63,927 nucleotides of DNA from Nitrosomonas sp. (GCF_019635155.1 NZ_JAHBZY010000020.1:1-63927), one strand, 5' to 3'; positions 25,698-35,907 are shown, counted from the stretch's first letter. Numbers and translations are program-made. Notes: a model not told the origin generated them from the letters alone.

Positions 25698-26642
25698 TCA
25701 TGTGCTCCACATCCTGGGTACAATTGCGGGGCGGCCGAGAATTTCCGGACGGAGCACCCCCCAAGTCCGCAGCATGATACGCCGCGCCGCTTCGCTCGAA
25801 TTGCCCAAATAACGGACCACGGTAATCGACTTAAGCTGCGAAACGCCGGCCTGACCGGAATCACCAGCGATTTTCGCGGATTCTTCGCGCGCCAAATCGA
25901 TCAATGCCTGCGGTACCGTTTTTCCAGTCAATAGAAGTGTAGCGCATACCGGTCTGCCAGATAAAGCAAGCCGGCCATGCATGGCGGAGCTTTCACCTTG
26001 CAACCGTATCTGTTCCAACCAAATCATCTTGCCATTGCGCTTGATACTCGTACGCTGCTTGATTTGACCATTATTAAATGTTTCACCCGATGCCGTACGT
26101 CCAAAACATAATATTTCACAACCCACATAGAGAGCATTATCTTCAAGGGTCACTTGATGATCGATGTCGACATTGGCATGGTTATAAAAGATGGTTTCTT
26201 GCGGCACCCATTCCAGCGCGGCACCTTTACCGGCATGGAGTGTGATTTTCTGATGCGAAGTATGACCATTGGCTTTGTACCATTTCGCGGCACCGGGTGT
26301 CGTAATCTGCGCGCTTGCAGACGTTCCGATATCAGCGGAAATCTCCAACTGATCGCCTCCGACAATGCCTCCCGGGGGATGGATAATGACAGTATGACAA
26401 ACTTCCCTTCCTTCCGGATACAATGGCTTCTGTACCAGCAGCGGACCAAAATGATCTCTCGCCACTAAACGGGTAGTACCGTCAATTTCAGCAAACTGAA
26501 GCGCTAATCTTGCTTGCAATGGCTTATGAGTGGAACCGATCGCCGGTTCCGGCGAAATCTCGAGTGATGATTTATGACCATTCAGAATAGCCGGACTCCG
26601 TTGTTTAATGACTGATTCTTCTGGATATGGAGATAGAAGCAT
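25698..26642 (-). CDS. ureD: Urease accessory protein UreD (UreH)
   Basis: 314 residues. UreD binds apo-urease and channels nickel from UreG/UreF. Family blocks: VCHTVIIHPPGGIVGGDQLEI, QITTPGAAKWYKANG and LEWVPQETIFYNHANVDI. The N-terminal ~40 residues before LQARLALQFAEIDG are not conserved, and no strong ribosome binding site marks the ATG at 26642, so a later start is possible. Sits directly after the porin gene (35 bases). Confidence 0.94.
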   Translation of the reverse strand: MLLSPYPEESVIKQRSPAILNGHKSSLEISPEPAIGSTHKPLQARLALQFAEIDGTTRLVARDHFGPLLVQKPLYPEGREVCHTVIIHPPGGIVGGDQLEISADIGTSASAQITTPGAAKWYKANGHTSHQKITLHAGKGAALEWVPQETIFYNHANVDIDHQVTLEDNALYVGCEILCFGRTASGETFNNGQIKQRTSIKRNGKMIWLEQIRLQGESSAMHGRLALSGRPVCATLLLTGKTVPQALIDLAREESAKIAGDSGQAGVSQLKSITVVRYLGNSSEAARRIMLRTWGVLRPEILGRPAIVPRMWST

Positions 26643-26677
26643 AAGTGTCAGTAAAATTAATGAAAGATCCCACAGAA

Positions 26678-27964
26678 CTAGATCTGTAGTTGGAAAGAAA
26701 TTTTAAATACATCAAGTGCCTGACCAGCCACACCCGGCGCATAATTCAGACCCTTCATGAGCAGATCGCCATGCTGATAATAAGCTGAAATACGCGCATT
26801 AAAGCCATCGATAATATAATTTAAACCGGCTTCGATTTCTTCCCGGTTACTGCTGCGATTCGGTTGAATACTAGTAAACCGGCCATAGGGTTGAAAATGC
26901 CCGATGCCGACTTTTGTTGGAAACATATAAAGGCCGGTGACAGTCCACGATTTACCGTCAAACATGCAGAAACAATCTTTATCGCCAAACGCGGCGGTCG
27001 AATAATTGGCATAAAACTGCTTGTATTCAGCATTGGTGGTAAAAACGCCTCGATTGCCGGGAAGCACTTTTTCAAATAGCAGATCTCCTGTAAAACCGAG
27101 AAAATCGCTGCGGTGTGCGAACGATCCAGCGCCATTTTTTTGATAGGACATACCGAACGCCAGCGCCAAAATATCCCCCGCTTTACCATAATACGTGCTG
27201 GAAGTGTAATAACCCGGATTCTTCTCCGGATTCAGGAAATTGTAAGTAATACGCGCAGCTGTCAACACTGAGCCGCCTGAATTGGGGCCCGTCGTATGCG
27301 TTGATTCCAGCCCGCGATAAATCCCCATCGCGTAACCCAATGTTCCCGGTACAATCTTCGGTTCCGCACTGCCCCAGAAAGTCGCACCATCGTCACGGCC
27401 ATAACGTCCGGCGCCGCCATCACCGAATTTTATGCTGAAATCCTGCGAAAAAAACGGTGTTTTGAAAGCATCATGGGTTGCCTGAAAAAAGGGACCGCTC
27501 AATTCTCCCCGTTCAGTCGGCACCAGCATACGGCCGCCCCAGAAATTGAAATAACGATTGAACTCGAACTTTGCGATGGCATCGAGAATGTTGTAGGACA
27601 TTCTGGGATTATCCCCAGCGCTGGTATTGTTACAAAAGAAACAATCGGTATTGACTTCGAACTTGAAATGCTCGTTAAACTGACCGTTCAAATAAATACG
27701 CGCATTATCATTACTGTATCGACCACCATTCAAATTGCCATTAAGATTTTCTGTCCATATCCCGGAACCACGATAGCCAGCTCCCAGTTTAATCCATCGC
27801 GTTTCGCTGGATTCCACCTTGAGCTTGTCGGAGATGGGTTTCATCGATACATCCACAGCGTGGGCCTGAAATGCTGTCAGAAGAAAAATGCCAGGTAGAG
27901 CAGTAACCAGAAAAAGAATCGTATTCTTAATTTTTATTTGCAAACTATTATTGCCTGTCTTCAT
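26678..27964 (-). CDS. Outer-membrane porin at the head of the urease operon
   Basis: 428 residues. Signal peptide with cleavage likely after HAVDV/QAHA; then alternating beta strands typical of the phosphate-selective porin O/P-like superfamily (ARIYLNGQFNEHFKFEVNTD, FNFWGGRMLVPTERGELSGPF, terminal FKISFQLQI with aromatic end). A Cys-x2-Cys pair (DCFFCNN) and a second Cys pair (DCFCMFD) are unusual for porins and may form disulfides. Position in front of ureD suggests that it lets urea across the outer membrane; the substrate is inference. AT-rich DNA upstream probably holds the operon promoter. Confidence 0.8.
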   Translation of the reverse strand: MKTGNNSLQIKIKNTILFLVTALPGIFLLTAFQAHAVDVSMKPISDKLKVESSETRWIKLGAGYRGSGIWTENLNGNLNGGRYSNDNARIYLNGQFNEHFKFEVNTDCFFCNNTSAGDNPRMSYNILDAIAKFEFNRYFNFWGGRMLVPTERGELSGPFFQATHDAFKTPFFSQDFSIKFGDGGAGRYGRDDGATFWGSAEPKIVPGTLGYAMGIYRGLESTHTTGPNSGGSVLTAARITYNFLNPEKNPGYYTSSTYYGKAGDILALAFGMSYQKNGAGSFAHRSDFLGFTGDLLFEKVLPGNRGVFTTNAEYKQFYANYSTAAFGDKDCFCMFDGKSWTVTGLYMFPTKVGIGHFQPYGRFTSIQPNRSSNREEIEAGLNYIIDGFNARISAYYQHGDLLMKGLNYAPGVAGQALDVFKISFQLQI

Positions 27965-28328
27965 ACAGTTACTTACCTATAATGAGTTATCAAATGGACG
28001 ATCGGTAATAATCATGATATATAAAGTATATATAAACTAACGTGTTACATTTTAGATTAGTTTTCCCAACCAGATAGATTTGTAATATTTTCTTTTGTTT
28101 CGTATGAATCCCAGGAAATTAAGGCGGGGTAAAACCTAATAATTTTGGAAATAACGAAGATAGTTTTGTCATTCAAACTCCAGCTAATGTGCTTTCAGCT
28201 TTGGAATGTATGCGCTATAGTGATACATGCGACAAAATGTCGGCGGCCCTGACAAAAATCTCTGGTTCAAATTTATTTACGGTAGCGTTAACGAACGATA
28301 CGCACAGCATCAATAAAAAGGAAAATTC
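27965..28328. other. Divergent intergenic region between porin-ure operon and cysK
   Basis: 364 bases, AT-rich near the porin (stretches of alternating TA at about 28015-28035), with a GTATGA half-site at about 28102 that has no partner. No gene is supported; an open frame from 28189 overlapping cysK has no conserved features. Must hold promoters in both directions. Confidence 0.45.
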
Positions 28329-29309
28329 ATGGCAAATTGGTTTGGCAATAATTCATTATCGATTGGACACACACCGTTGGTGCGTCTCAATCGGGTGATT
28401 GATGATGCGCCGGCATTGGTGCTTGGGAAAATTGAAGGACGCAACCCGGCCTATTCCGTAAAATGCCGTATCGGTGCAGCAATGATTGATGATGCGCAAC
28501 AAAAAGGATTGCTTGGTCCGGGCAAAGAAATTGTTGAACCCACCAGCGGTAACACCGGAATTGCATTAGCTTTTGTGGCAGCAGCTCGAGGAATTCCATT
28601 GACTTTAACCATGCCTGAGACCATGAGTTTAGAGCGCCGGAAATTATTGATTGCACTCGGAGCTAAGCTGCAATTGACCGAAGGTGCACGTGGAATGAAT
28701 GGCGCCATCGCAAAAGCGGAAGAAATTGTCGCTTCCAATCCTGGGCGCTATGTGTTGTTACAGCAGTTTAGAAACCCCGCCAATCCGGCGATTCATGAGA
28801 AAACTACCGGCCCGGAAATATGGAGCGACACCGATGGCGCTGTCGATATTTTTGTAGCAGGCGTGGGAACAGGCGGCACGATTACCGGTGTTTCCCGTTA
28901 TATCAAGCGAACCAAAGGCAAAGCGATTGTCTCGGTCGCCGTTGAACCCACTGCGAGCCCGGTCTTATCGCAAACACGGGCCGGTGTTTCATTAACCCCC
29001 GGTCCACACAAAATCCAGGGAATTGGCGCAGGTTTTGTGCCGGACAATCTGGATTTGTCGCTGGTTGATGAAATCGAACAAGTCAATAATGAAGAAGCTA
29101 TACAATATGCTCGCCGCCTTGCGCGGGAAGAAGGCATTCTTGCAGGTATTTCCTGCGGCGCGGCGGTAGCTGCTGCAGTACGCTATGCGAAGCGACCTGA
29201 GAACGCCGGTAAAACCATCGTCGTGATTTTACCGGATTCCGCTGAACGCTATCTGAGCAGCATCCTTTTTGAAGGCATGTTTGATGAACAAGGTTTGACA
29301 ACATTGTGA
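28329..29309 (+). CDS. cysK: Cysteine synthase A (O-acetylserine sulfhydrylase)
   Basis: 326 residues, pyridoxal phosphate enzyme converting O-acetylserine and sulfide to cysteine. The PLP lysine is in the [11 protein letters not shown] segment (family NPxxSVKxR), the substrate loop is [19 protein letters not shown], the phosphate loop is [22 protein letters not shown] precedes ATG 28329. Its stop overlaps the cysE start (GTGA), so the two act as one cysteine-making unit. Confidence 0.95.
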   Translation: MANWFGNNSLSIGHTPLVRLNRVIDDAPALVLGKIEGRNPAYSVKCRIGAAMIDDAQQKGLLGPGKEIVEPTSGNTGIALAFVAAARGIPLTLTMPETMSLERRKLLIALGAKLQLTEGARGMNGAIAKAEEIVASNPGRYVLLQQFRNPANPAIHEKTTGPEIWSDTDGAVDIFVAGVGTGGTITGVSRYIKRTKGKAIVSVAVEPTASPVLSQTRAGVSLTPGPHKIQGIGAGFVPDNLDLSLVDEIEQVNNEEAIQYARRLAREEGILAGISCGAAVAAAVRYAKRPENAGKTIVVILPDSAERYLSSILFEGMFDEQGLTTL

Positions 29310-30256
29310 ACAGCAGTAAAAGAACGCGGGATCTCCTGCTGCGCAGCACATACCTGGATGTTGACAGCATTGTCGCCGAGCTTCGGTCTCTCCGTTTGGC
29401 TTCCCTGGAAAGCCGTAATCGGCACGATCGCCCTCCTCGTTTGCCATCGCGTAAAATTCTGGCAAGTGTCGCAGAAGGCCTCAGTGCGGCGATGTTCCCA
29501 AACCGATTAGGCTCAGCGGAGCTGGCCGACGAAGGTATCGATCATTATGTCGGACATATTTTGAACATGACACTGCGCGAGTTGATGGTACAAATTCAGC
29601 ATGAATTACACTACAACTCCGGCTTGGAAATTCTGAGTGATGAAGACCGCGCGCAATCGGTGGCAATTACTCAGGCATTTGCTAAAAGCCTACCGGAGAT
29701 TCGCCGCCTTCTGGAAAGCGATATCAAAGCCGCATATGAAGGCGACCCTGCGGCGCGCAATGTCGATGAAGTACTGGTTTGTTATCCCGGAATCATGGCA
29801 ATCACCCATTACCGGCTAGCACATGTTTTACACGGACTAGGTGTACCACTCATTGCACGCATGATCTCGGAAATCGCGCACTCTGCGACGGGTATTGAAA
29901 TTCATCCGGGTGCGCAGATCAGCGGTAGCTTTTTCATTGATCATGGTACCGGGGTCGTGATCGGTGAAACCGCGATCATCGGTCAGAATGTTCGTCTTTA
30001 TCAGGCGGTCACTTTAGGAGCTAAGCGTTTCCCGGTTGACGAGAACGGCGCTTTGGTGAAAGGCAACTTGCGTCACCCCATCGTCGAAGATGATGTCGTC
30101 ATTTATGCGGGTGCAACCATATTAGGGCGAATTACCATAGGACGAGGATCGACCATTGGTGGCAATGTATGGCTGACACGCAGTGTCCCGCCGGGCAGCA
30201 ACATTTCACAGGCGCAGATGCGTCAGGAAATCTTTGAAAATGGTGCCGGCATCTGA
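29306..30256 (+). CDS. cysE: Serine O-acetyltransferase
   Basis: 316 residues, long EpsC/CysE type. Acetylates serine with acetyl-CoA to feed the CysK encoded just upstream. The C-terminal left-handed hexapeptide helix is evident: [31 protein letters not shown], then VTLGAKRFP and the catalytic His pair region. GTG start at 29306 overlapping the cysK stop by four bases. Confidence 0.93.
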   Translation: MNSSKRTRDLLLRSTYLDVDSIVAELRSLRLASLESRNRHDRPPRLPSRKILASVAEGLSAAMFPNRLGSAELADEGIDHYVGHILNMTLRELMVQIQHELHYNSGLEILSDEDRAQSVAITQAFAKSLPEIRRLLESDIKAAYEGDPAARNVDEVLVCYPGIMAITHYRLAHVLHGLGVPLIARMISEIAHSATGIEIHPGAQISGSFFIDHGTGVVIGETAIIGQNVRLYQAVTLGAKRFPVDENGALVKGNLRHPIVEDDVVIYAGATILGRITIGRGSTIGGNVWLTRSVPPGSNISQAQMRQEIFENGAGI

Positions 30257-30300
30257 TTCTTCTGTACAAGTAGAAACATTTAAGATCTTCCATATATCTC

Positions 30301-30723
30301 ATGACGACCACAAAAATAATACTCACTCTGGATGATGCCAGACTAATCGCCGCAGCCGCAGAAACGGAAGCACTGCAGAATGAGTGGCCGGTAGTAATTG
30401 CCATCGTCGATGACGGCGGTCATTTGCTGTACTTGCAGCGACTCGATAATACTCAATTTGGCAGTACCAATGTTGCTATCGAAAAAGCCCGCGCTGCGAT
30501 CGCTTTCCGGCGTCCGACGAAAATCTTAGAAGAAAATATCACTGAAGGGCGACTGCATTACCTAAAATTACCTGGTGCATTACCCGTGGAAGGCGGTTTA
30601 CCTATTATTATCGATAATCAGTATGTAGGTGCTATCGGCGTCAGCGGAGTGCGGTCTTTCCAAGATGCACAGATTGCTCAGGCTGGAATTGCTGCACTGT
30701 TATCCCATTTGAGGTCCCACTGA
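30301..30723 (+). CDS. GlcG/HbpS-family heme-binding-like protein
   Basis: 140 residues, no signal peptide. Family blocks: VVIAIVDDGGHLLYLQRLDNT, KARAAIAFRRPT and GGLPIIIDNQYVGAIGVSG. Members bind heme or act as small accessory proteins next to redox enzymes; the function here is unknown. Begins 44 bases after cysE and may be co-transcribed. Confidence 0.8.
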   Translation: MTTTKIILTLDDARLIAAAAETEALQNEWPVVIAIVDDGGHLLYLQRLDNTQFGSTNVAIEKARAAIAFRRPTKILEENITEGRLHYLKLPGALPVEGGLPIIIDNQYVGAIGVSGVRSFQDAQIAQAGIAALLSHLRSH

Positions 30724-30762
30724 AACAGACAAGAAGATAAGAGCTTAACAAGCTTTGTATCT

Positions 30763-31257
30763 CTAGGCATGCCGTTCATCATCGATCTGGACCAGATAAA
30801 TGAGCGTCACAACGATGACCATCACGAACCGGAATGCGGCTTGCTGTCCATTGGCAACCTCCGATTGCCACATCAAAAACCATTCTCCGCCGATCGTCAT
30901 AAAACCCGTAAACCACAACAAGAAACCAACAGTTAATCCCAGAATTGCAGTACCTTTTGCTTGATTAAAGGATACGGGATCTTCAATATTCCGATACAAA
31001 TGCCAGCCACCGAGCCAACAAAGTCCTGCAATCAAAATTTCTACCGCAATAATAAAGATATACGCGACGTGATGAATAAGCTGCGAGTCAATGGCGCGCC
31101 ACAGCCCTTTATTGCCGGGGAAAGTGGTATCCATCGTCAATACATGACTGACAAAGAAAAAATTCGAATCGTAATCAGTGACATTGTTGAATGCCACCAA
31201 TGCTGCAAAAAATGAAATCGACCAGATCAGTATAACTTTCGATAATCGCGTATACAT
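30763..31257 (-). CDS. DUF2165 small membrane protein
   Basis: 164 residues with four hydrophobic helices. Blocks such as FNNVTDYDSNFFFVSHVLTMDTTFPGN and WFLMWQSEVANGQQAAFR are typical of DUF2165, an uncharacterised inner-membrane family in proteobacteria. Convergent with the HbpS-like gene; its promoter should lie at 31258-31563, where I see no gene. Confidence 0.85.
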   Translation of the reverse strand: MYTRLSKVILIWSISFFAALVAFNNVTDYDSNFFFVSHVLTMDTTFPGNKGLWRAIDSQLIHHVAYIFIIAVEILIAGLCWLGGWHLYRNIEDPVSFNQAKGTAILGLTVGFLLWFTGFMTIGGEWFLMWQSEVANGQQAAFRFVMVIVVTLIYLVQIDDERHA

Positions 31258-31563
31258 GAGAAAAGCGCTCTCTCAATTCATTCAATGAAAGTTAAGGATT
31301 CCATTGAATCACCAACATACAGCGACCGAAGACTGAGAAGTCCGGTCCGACATTGCATTCCTAAGTAGCAATACTTTGCCGGCCAGATTTGAATAGAATA
31401 ATGCTCACGAATAATATTTGGGGAATGCTGATTAATTCGGCAAACGAGATGAAGCGATAAGCGCACGGAACTCAGCAACCAGGACATATCAACCAGATAG
31501 ACGAGGGAGTGAGTACCGCGCAACGAATCAATTCGCTCGTACAGTCAATTAATCAGCGTTTCC
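31258..31563. other. Intergenic, nothing recognised
   Basis: 306 bases between two minus-strand genes. Short frames on both strands have no conserved features, and no RNA gene or repeat was seen. Confidence 0.4.
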
Positions 31564-32430
31564 TTAGGAAACTTGCTGAATACCTGCCAATAACCAAGTG
31601 GCTTCCGGATCTTTTAGATCTTTTTGTACGTGCCAGATTTCATCGAATGCCTCCGGCTCGCCATCCGGTAAATCGCGCAATTGTCCGGTAAAGCGAACAC
31701 TGGCAATCGCCATATCGCCGGTTGTCTCGACTTCTAACAAATTGGCATCAATAAACATGACTTCGGTTTGTTGCTGTTCATCACCACGTTCTTTAATTTG
31801 TGCGCTAATTTCAGCCAGCATTTCCGGGGTGGCATAGTCACGGATCTCGTTAATATCGCCGCGATCATGCGCAGCTTGTAAGCGAATAAAAGACATTTTT
31901 GCATTGCGTAGAAACGGCTCCACTTGGAAGTCAGCCGGAATATTGGGTTGCGCCTGCGATGTATTACCGGCTGATGATGAAGCCGTAGCCCCTGCATATG
32001 CGGCAGAAGGCGGAGTATTAAAACGATCCTGTGTAGCTGTACTCATTCCGGAATATTGCATCGAACCCGAGTGAGCTTCGGTTTTTGGTTTGCGCAACAT
32101 GCGAATAATAAAAAATACAGCGCCTATCAATAACGCTAAAACAACAAAATCCATCATGTTAATATTTTCAAAAGCACCGCCCATAAAGAGCGCTGCCAAT
32201 AAACCACCCGCAGCCAAACCAGCCAATGCTCCGCCCCATTTGCTGCCGCTCGATGCCGCTGGTGCTGCAGCGGGTGCTTGTTGCGGAGTCGGTGTTGCTT
32301 GCTGTTTGTTAACCGCTTGACGTTGTGTACCGATATTTTTACCACCACCCATACGCTTAGCTTCAGCATCAAAGGCAAGTAATCCAAAACTGAGAAAAGC
32401 CAGAGTCAGAAAGGTGAGTGTTTTTTTCAT
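31564..32430 (-). CDS. Tim44-like domain protein, exported or membrane-anchored
   Basis: 288 residues. Signal peptide (MKKTLTFLTLAFLSFGLLAFDAEA), a Gln/Pro/Ala-rich linker, two hydrophobic segments (GALAGLAAGGLLAALFMGGAF and DFVVLALLIGAVFFIIRML), then a Tim44-type C-terminal domain (FLRNAKMSFIRLQAAHDRGDINEIRDYATPEM...DEIWHVQKD). This arrangement is common in betaproteobacteria; a role in membrane or protein translocation is assumed, not shown. Confidence 0.88.
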   Translation of the reverse strand: MKKTLTFLTLAFLSFGLLAFDAEAKRMGGGKNIGTQRQAVNKQQATPTPQQAPAAAPAASSGSKWGGALAGLAAGGLLAALFMGGAFENINMMDFVVLALLIGAVFFIIRMLRKPKTEAHSGSMQYSGMSTATQDRFNTPPSAAYAGATASSSAGNTSQAQPNIPADFQVEPFLRNAKMSFIRLQAAHDRGDINEIRDYATPEMLAEISAQIKERGDEQQQTEVMFIDANLLEVETTGDMAIASVRFTGQLRDLPDGEPEAFDEIWHVQKDLKDPEATWLLAGIQQVS

Positions 32431-32555
32431 CGTTGTCTCCCAAACTGTTGTTAAAAGAATAAGTATAACACCCGGTTTACGTTACCAACCAAACCGAGCT
32501 GTTTTGATAGTAAATTTCAAAGAAAATTGCAGCAAACTCGCAGCACGCTGCACAG

Positions 32556-33020
32556 CTAGCGAAGAAGCACTAAATAAGGCACAGCATTCCCATCGATCCA
32601 TACAATGGCATTCTGACAATATTGATACCCGATAAATTTAGCAGTCTCGAGATCCACTCCCATAACCAAGAAACTCTTTTCGACAGGCCAACACTCTAAA
32701 GGATCGATATTAACGCTCCCAACAATAGGGTAAGACCGATGGCTTAATAATTCACGCAATGAATGATGCGCTGCTTCATTCTCGTCATTACTCAGTTGCT
32801 GACTGTAAGGATTATAAGCACTAATAATGGCAGCGCAGGAATGTTTGCGTTCGCTCAGAAAGTTCGATAGTAATCGTGAAAATTGATCGATTCGTAGAGC
32901 GATAGGTTCTGAACCAATATCAACCCGATAAATTGTATTGCAATAGCTATCAATAAGATCGCGAGCAATTGCGGATGAAACCGCATTGATCTCATCGGGC
33001 GTATTACAAGGATTATTCAT
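32556..33020 (-). CDS. DUF3293 domain protein
   Basis: About 154 residues from ATG 33020. The ISAYNPYSQQLSNDENEAAHHSLRELL block is the DUF3293 signature, and EKSFLVMGVDLETAKFIGYQYCQNAIVW is the conserved C-terminal part. No function is known. It overlaps the cytochrome c stop by eight bases, so the two are probably one transcript. ATGs at 33032 and 33041 are in frame but less likely. Confidence 0.75.
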   Translation of the reverse strand: MNNPCNTPDEINAVSSAIARDLIDSYCNTIYRVDIGSEPIALRIDQFSRLLSNFLSERKHSCAAIISAYNPYSQQLSNDENEAAHHSLRELLSHRSYPIVGSVNIDPLECWPVEKSFLVMGVDLETAKFIGYQYCQNAIVWIDGNAVPYLVLLR

Positions 33021-33579
33021 GCGAATGATCATGGTGATCATGACCCGAGACGGAGCCCTGAGTTGAATGTGTCAGCTCCTGATATTGTTCGTGAGTCATG
33101 CCACTCATTCTGCTAATAAACGCCACCATTGCCCAAATAGTAGCATCATCGTGACTAAGCCCCCACGCCGGCATAGCTGTCATTTTTATGCCATTTTTTA
33201 TAACCCAAAAGTACGCCCTCATTTGTTCTAACGCTTTAGCTGGGTCAATTGTTGCTTCACGTTGATAAAAAACAGGTGCTTGCGGATATAACCCGATCGA
33301 GAGTTCTGTTGGCTTCATACCCGGAGCTAAATGACAGCCTGTACACATTGCATGATAGTGCGTGGCGCCAGTCACAATCATATCCATATCAGTACTATCC
33401 AGCGACGGGACTTCCATACTTTTCACATGTGCGTTGACAGAACTGATACGCATCCATTCGATCAACTTTTCTGTAACAGGCCAATGCTTTTCTGTCGCTG
33501 CGATGTTATACACGCCGGAACCGATAATAACCGCAGCTAATATTAGCGATATCAACAGTAAACTAAAGATCTTTTTCAT
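33013..33579 (-). CDS. Membrane-anchored or periplasmic c-type cytochrome
   Basis: 188 residues. N-terminal hydrophobic segment (IFSLLLISLILAAVIIG), one heme-binding CTGCH in HYHAMCTGCHLAPGM, a possible axial Met in TAMPAWG, and a His-rich C-terminus (HDHHDHSHE). GGGGTGA just before ATG 33579 supports this start over the upstream frame. Mono-heme class I type; electron partner unknown. The His-rich tail is unusual and may bind metal. Confidence 0.88.
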   Translation of the reverse strand: MKKIFSLLLISLILAAVIIGSGVYNIAATEKHWPVTEKLIEWMRISSVNAHVKSMEVPSLDSTDMDMIVTGATHYHAMCTGCHLAPGMKPTELSIGLYPQAPVFYQREATIDPAKALEQMRAYFWVIKNGIKMTAMPAWGLSHDDATIWAMVAFISRMSGMTHEQYQELTHSTQGSVSGHDHHDHSHE

Positions 33580-33900
33580 TCTGTCACCCCATTTAGTGAT
33601 TTTTATGTTTGGAATAATGGTCAGATTCCCATGATTAAGATAGGGAAGTACTGAGAATTCGTCGAGTAGAGCAAAATGCAAGGTCAATTGAGCGCCGCAA
33701 ATCAGGCACATCTGATGACAAGTAGTTTCGAACGTTAATTAACACAGCAGATCACTCGCACAGACAATTATTCAGCATTTCCATAGTACTTTTATCCTGA
33801 GTTGTAATCAAACGGCATCCTCGATATCAACCATCAGAAGCATTGTTTAATTCAGCGGATAACGCTATGCTGATAGCCTAAATTATTTTTTTGAATAAGT

Positions 33901-34569
33901 ATGGCCATAATGACACAAGATGAACAAAAAAGAGCAGTTGCTGCAGCTGCAATTCAGCATATTCCGGTTGGTTGTATCGTAGGAGTAGGAACAGGTTCAA
34001 CAGCAAATTATTTTATTGATGAATTAGCAAAAATTAAACATAAAATTGAGGGAGCAGTCGCCAGTTCAGATGCGACTGCGTTACGCCTCAAAAACCATGG
34101 CATTGAAGTGCTTGATCTGAATAATGTTGCTGATTTGCCAGTATATGTTGATGGAGCCGACGAAATTACCGAACATCTGCATATGATTAAGGGCGGCGGC
34201 GGTGCTTTGACACGGGAAAAAATTGTTGCAGCTGTTGCACGTAAATTTGTGTGCATTACCGATCAAACAAAGCTTGTCAACATTCTTGGAGAATTCCCAT
34301 TGCCCATCGAAGTCATTCCGATGGCCCGTAGTTATGTTGCACGCGAGATTGTTCACCTAGGCGGTCATCCGGCATTACGTCAAGGTTTTGTTACTGATAA
34401 CGGCAATATCATTCTAGATGTTCATGGCTTGCAAATTATGAACCCAATTGAGCTTGAAACAGCCCTTAATCAGATTACAGGTATCGTAACCAATGGGCTT
34501 TTTGCGCGACGTCCAGCCGATACTTTATTGCTGGGGACAGATAACGGCGTACGTACTATTACTGTTTAA
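33901..34569 (+). CDS. rpiA: Ribose-5-phosphate isomerase A
   Basis: 222 residues, interconverts ribose-5-phosphate and ribulose-5-phosphate in the pentose phosphate and Calvin cycles. Motifs: [35 protein letters not shown] and [13 protein letters not shown] (catalytic Asp, Glu and Lys). No clear ribosome binding site; MTQDEQKR at 33910 is an alternative start. Confidence 0.96.
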   Translation: MAIMTQDEQKRAVAAAAIQHIPVGCIVGVGTGSTANYFIDELAKIKHKIEGAVASSDATALRLKNHGIEVLDLNNVADLPVYVDGADEITEHLHMIKGGGGALTREKIVAAVARKFVCITDQTKLVNILGEFPLPIEVIPMARSYVAREIVHLGGHPALRQGFVTDNGNIILDVHGLQIMNPIELETALNQITGIVTNGLFARRPADTLLLGTDNGVRTITV

Positions 34570-34627
34570 TCAGTAAGCTGCTCTAACGAGCATATTTCAT
34601 CATTGAAATGACAAAGGCTACATTTTT

Positions 34628-35335
34628 ATGGCAAACAAAGAGCATATCTCTAAGCAATTCGACGCAGACCTCGAAGAAGTACGTACACGTGTTCTACAAA
34701 TGGGCGGATTTGTCGAAGAGCAGATCGAATATGCCATTGAGGCACTGACCAGCGGAAATGAGGAGTTAATCGATCAAGTTATCACTCGAGATCATCGAGT
34801 CAATGCCATGGAAGTCTCAATTGATGAAATTTGCAATCAAATTATTGCACGTCGCCAACCTACTGCAAGTGACTTGCGCTTGATTATGATGGTCATAAAA
34901 ACCATTACTGACCTGGAACGTATCGGTGATGAAGCAGCGAAAATCGCACGCATGGCTAAATTAATCTATTCTTCGGACCGGATGCATATTCCACGTTTTA
35001 ATGAAATTAAGCATGTCGCAAGTATCGCTATGGATATGTTACATAAAGCACTTGACTCATTTGCACGGCTGGATTTAAACGCAGCCGCACAAATTGTCAG
35101 ACAGGATGAATTTGTCGATGAAGAGTTTCGCTCTATTTTGCGGCAACTAATAACATTTATGATGGAAGATCCAAGAAAAATCTCCACGTGCTTGGAAATT
35201 GTGTTTATCGCCAAAGCAATTGAGCGAATCGGTGACCATGCCAAAAATATGTCGGAGTATGTCGTTTACATGGTAAAGGGCAAAGATGTACGTCATGTAA
35301 CAGCTGATCAAATCGAACAAGAAATTAGAGAATAA
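34628..35335 (+). CDS. phoU: Phosphate signalling protein PhoU
   Basis: 235 residues, two three-helix bundles with the PhoU metal-binding blocks: ITDLERIGDEAAKIARMAK in the first and KAIERIGDHAKNMSEYVVYMVKG in the second. Represses phosphate-starvation signalling by PhoR/PstB. No pst genes are adjacent. 58 bases after rpiA. Confidence 0.96.
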   Translation: MANKEHISKQFDADLEEVRTRVLQMGGFVEEQIEYAIEALTSGNEELIDQVITRDHRVNAMEVSIDEICNQIIARRQPTASDLRLIMMVIKTITDLERIGDEAAKIARMAKLIYSSDRMHIPRFNEIKHVASIAMDMLHKALDSFARLDLNAAAQIVRQDEFVDEEFRSILRQLITFMMEDPRKISTCLEIVFIAKAIERIGDHAKNMSEYVVYMVKGKDVRHVTADQIEQEIRE

Positions 35336-35399
35336 CAGAAATAGCGCTAAGCAATATACTTCCTTCCGGCAATTCTTTTCCTAAAGCTATTTGTATTTA

Positions 35400-35861
35400 T
35401 TAGCGATTCCAACAATCAGCGACATTACCATCAGCACCTTGTATGCCTGTATGAGTCAATGTGAGAGTTCCGCAAATATCCCCCGCCATCGTTCCAGTCG
35501 GAATTGCTTGAAGGATGTATGTATTATCTGTGACAGCCTGTAATGAAATATTATATTGAGCTGCTCCATTTCTAGGTGATTGGACAACAGGCAAAGTTAC
35601 ACCGACATCATCTCCGCCTCTATTTGCTACACCATCGGCTCCTACAGTTGCATCATATTGATTATTTTGCGTATAAAACCGCTCCATGAATTGTGCATTC
35701 TCATAGAGTACAGATTTTGCAACTGCCCGGTTGGATTGCCTCACGTAATTTTGATATGAGGGTAAAGCAACCGATGCGAGAATACCTAGAATGGCAACGG
35801 CAATCATTAACTCAATTAATGTAAATCCTGTTGCTTTGATAAAAGAAAAGTTTAATTTCAT
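35400..35861 (-). CDS. pilE: Type IV pilin PilE-like minor pilin
   Basis: About 153 residues from ATG 35861. Prepilin cleavage site GFTLIELMIAVAILGILASVALPSYQ with the invariant Glu5, followed by FMERFYTQNNQYDA, typical of PilE-type minor pilins encoded after pilY1. Two cysteines near the C-terminus (ICGTL, DCWNR) should form the D-region disulfide. The upstream in-frame extension lies inside the pilY1 tail and is not conserved. Last gene of the pilin operon. Confidence 0.92.
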   Translation of the reverse strand: MKLNFSFIKATGFTLIELMIAVAILGILASVALPSYQNYVRQSNRAVAKSVLYENAQFMERFYTQNNQYDATVGADGVANRGGDDVGVTLPVVQSPRNGAAQYNISLQAVTDNTYILQAIPTGTMAGDICGTLTLTHTGIQGADGNVADCWNR

Positions 35862-35907
35862 AGCTCTAAAAATATTAAGAATTAAAGAAAATTTTTTGAT
35901 TAAACCG

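Noticed and set aside
27959-27966. GTATGA at the porin start codon as a NikR half-site
   Set aside because: It is the start codon context itself and has no TCATAC partner at 15-16 bases on either side, so the evidence for NikR control of the urease operon is absent here.
28189-28398. Open frame upstream of and overlapping cysK
   Set aside because: No conserved features; cysK has a strong ribosome binding site and family start at 28329, so this is promoter and leader DNA.
31278-31523. 81-residue minus-strand frame between DUF2165 and Tim44-like genes
   Set aside because: No family features, poor start context and a composition like the surrounding non-coding DNA.
35336-35399. Possible terminator between phoU and pilE
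   Set aside because: AAATAGC and GCTATTT can pair, but over a 42-base loop with no T-run, so a functional terminator is not supported.
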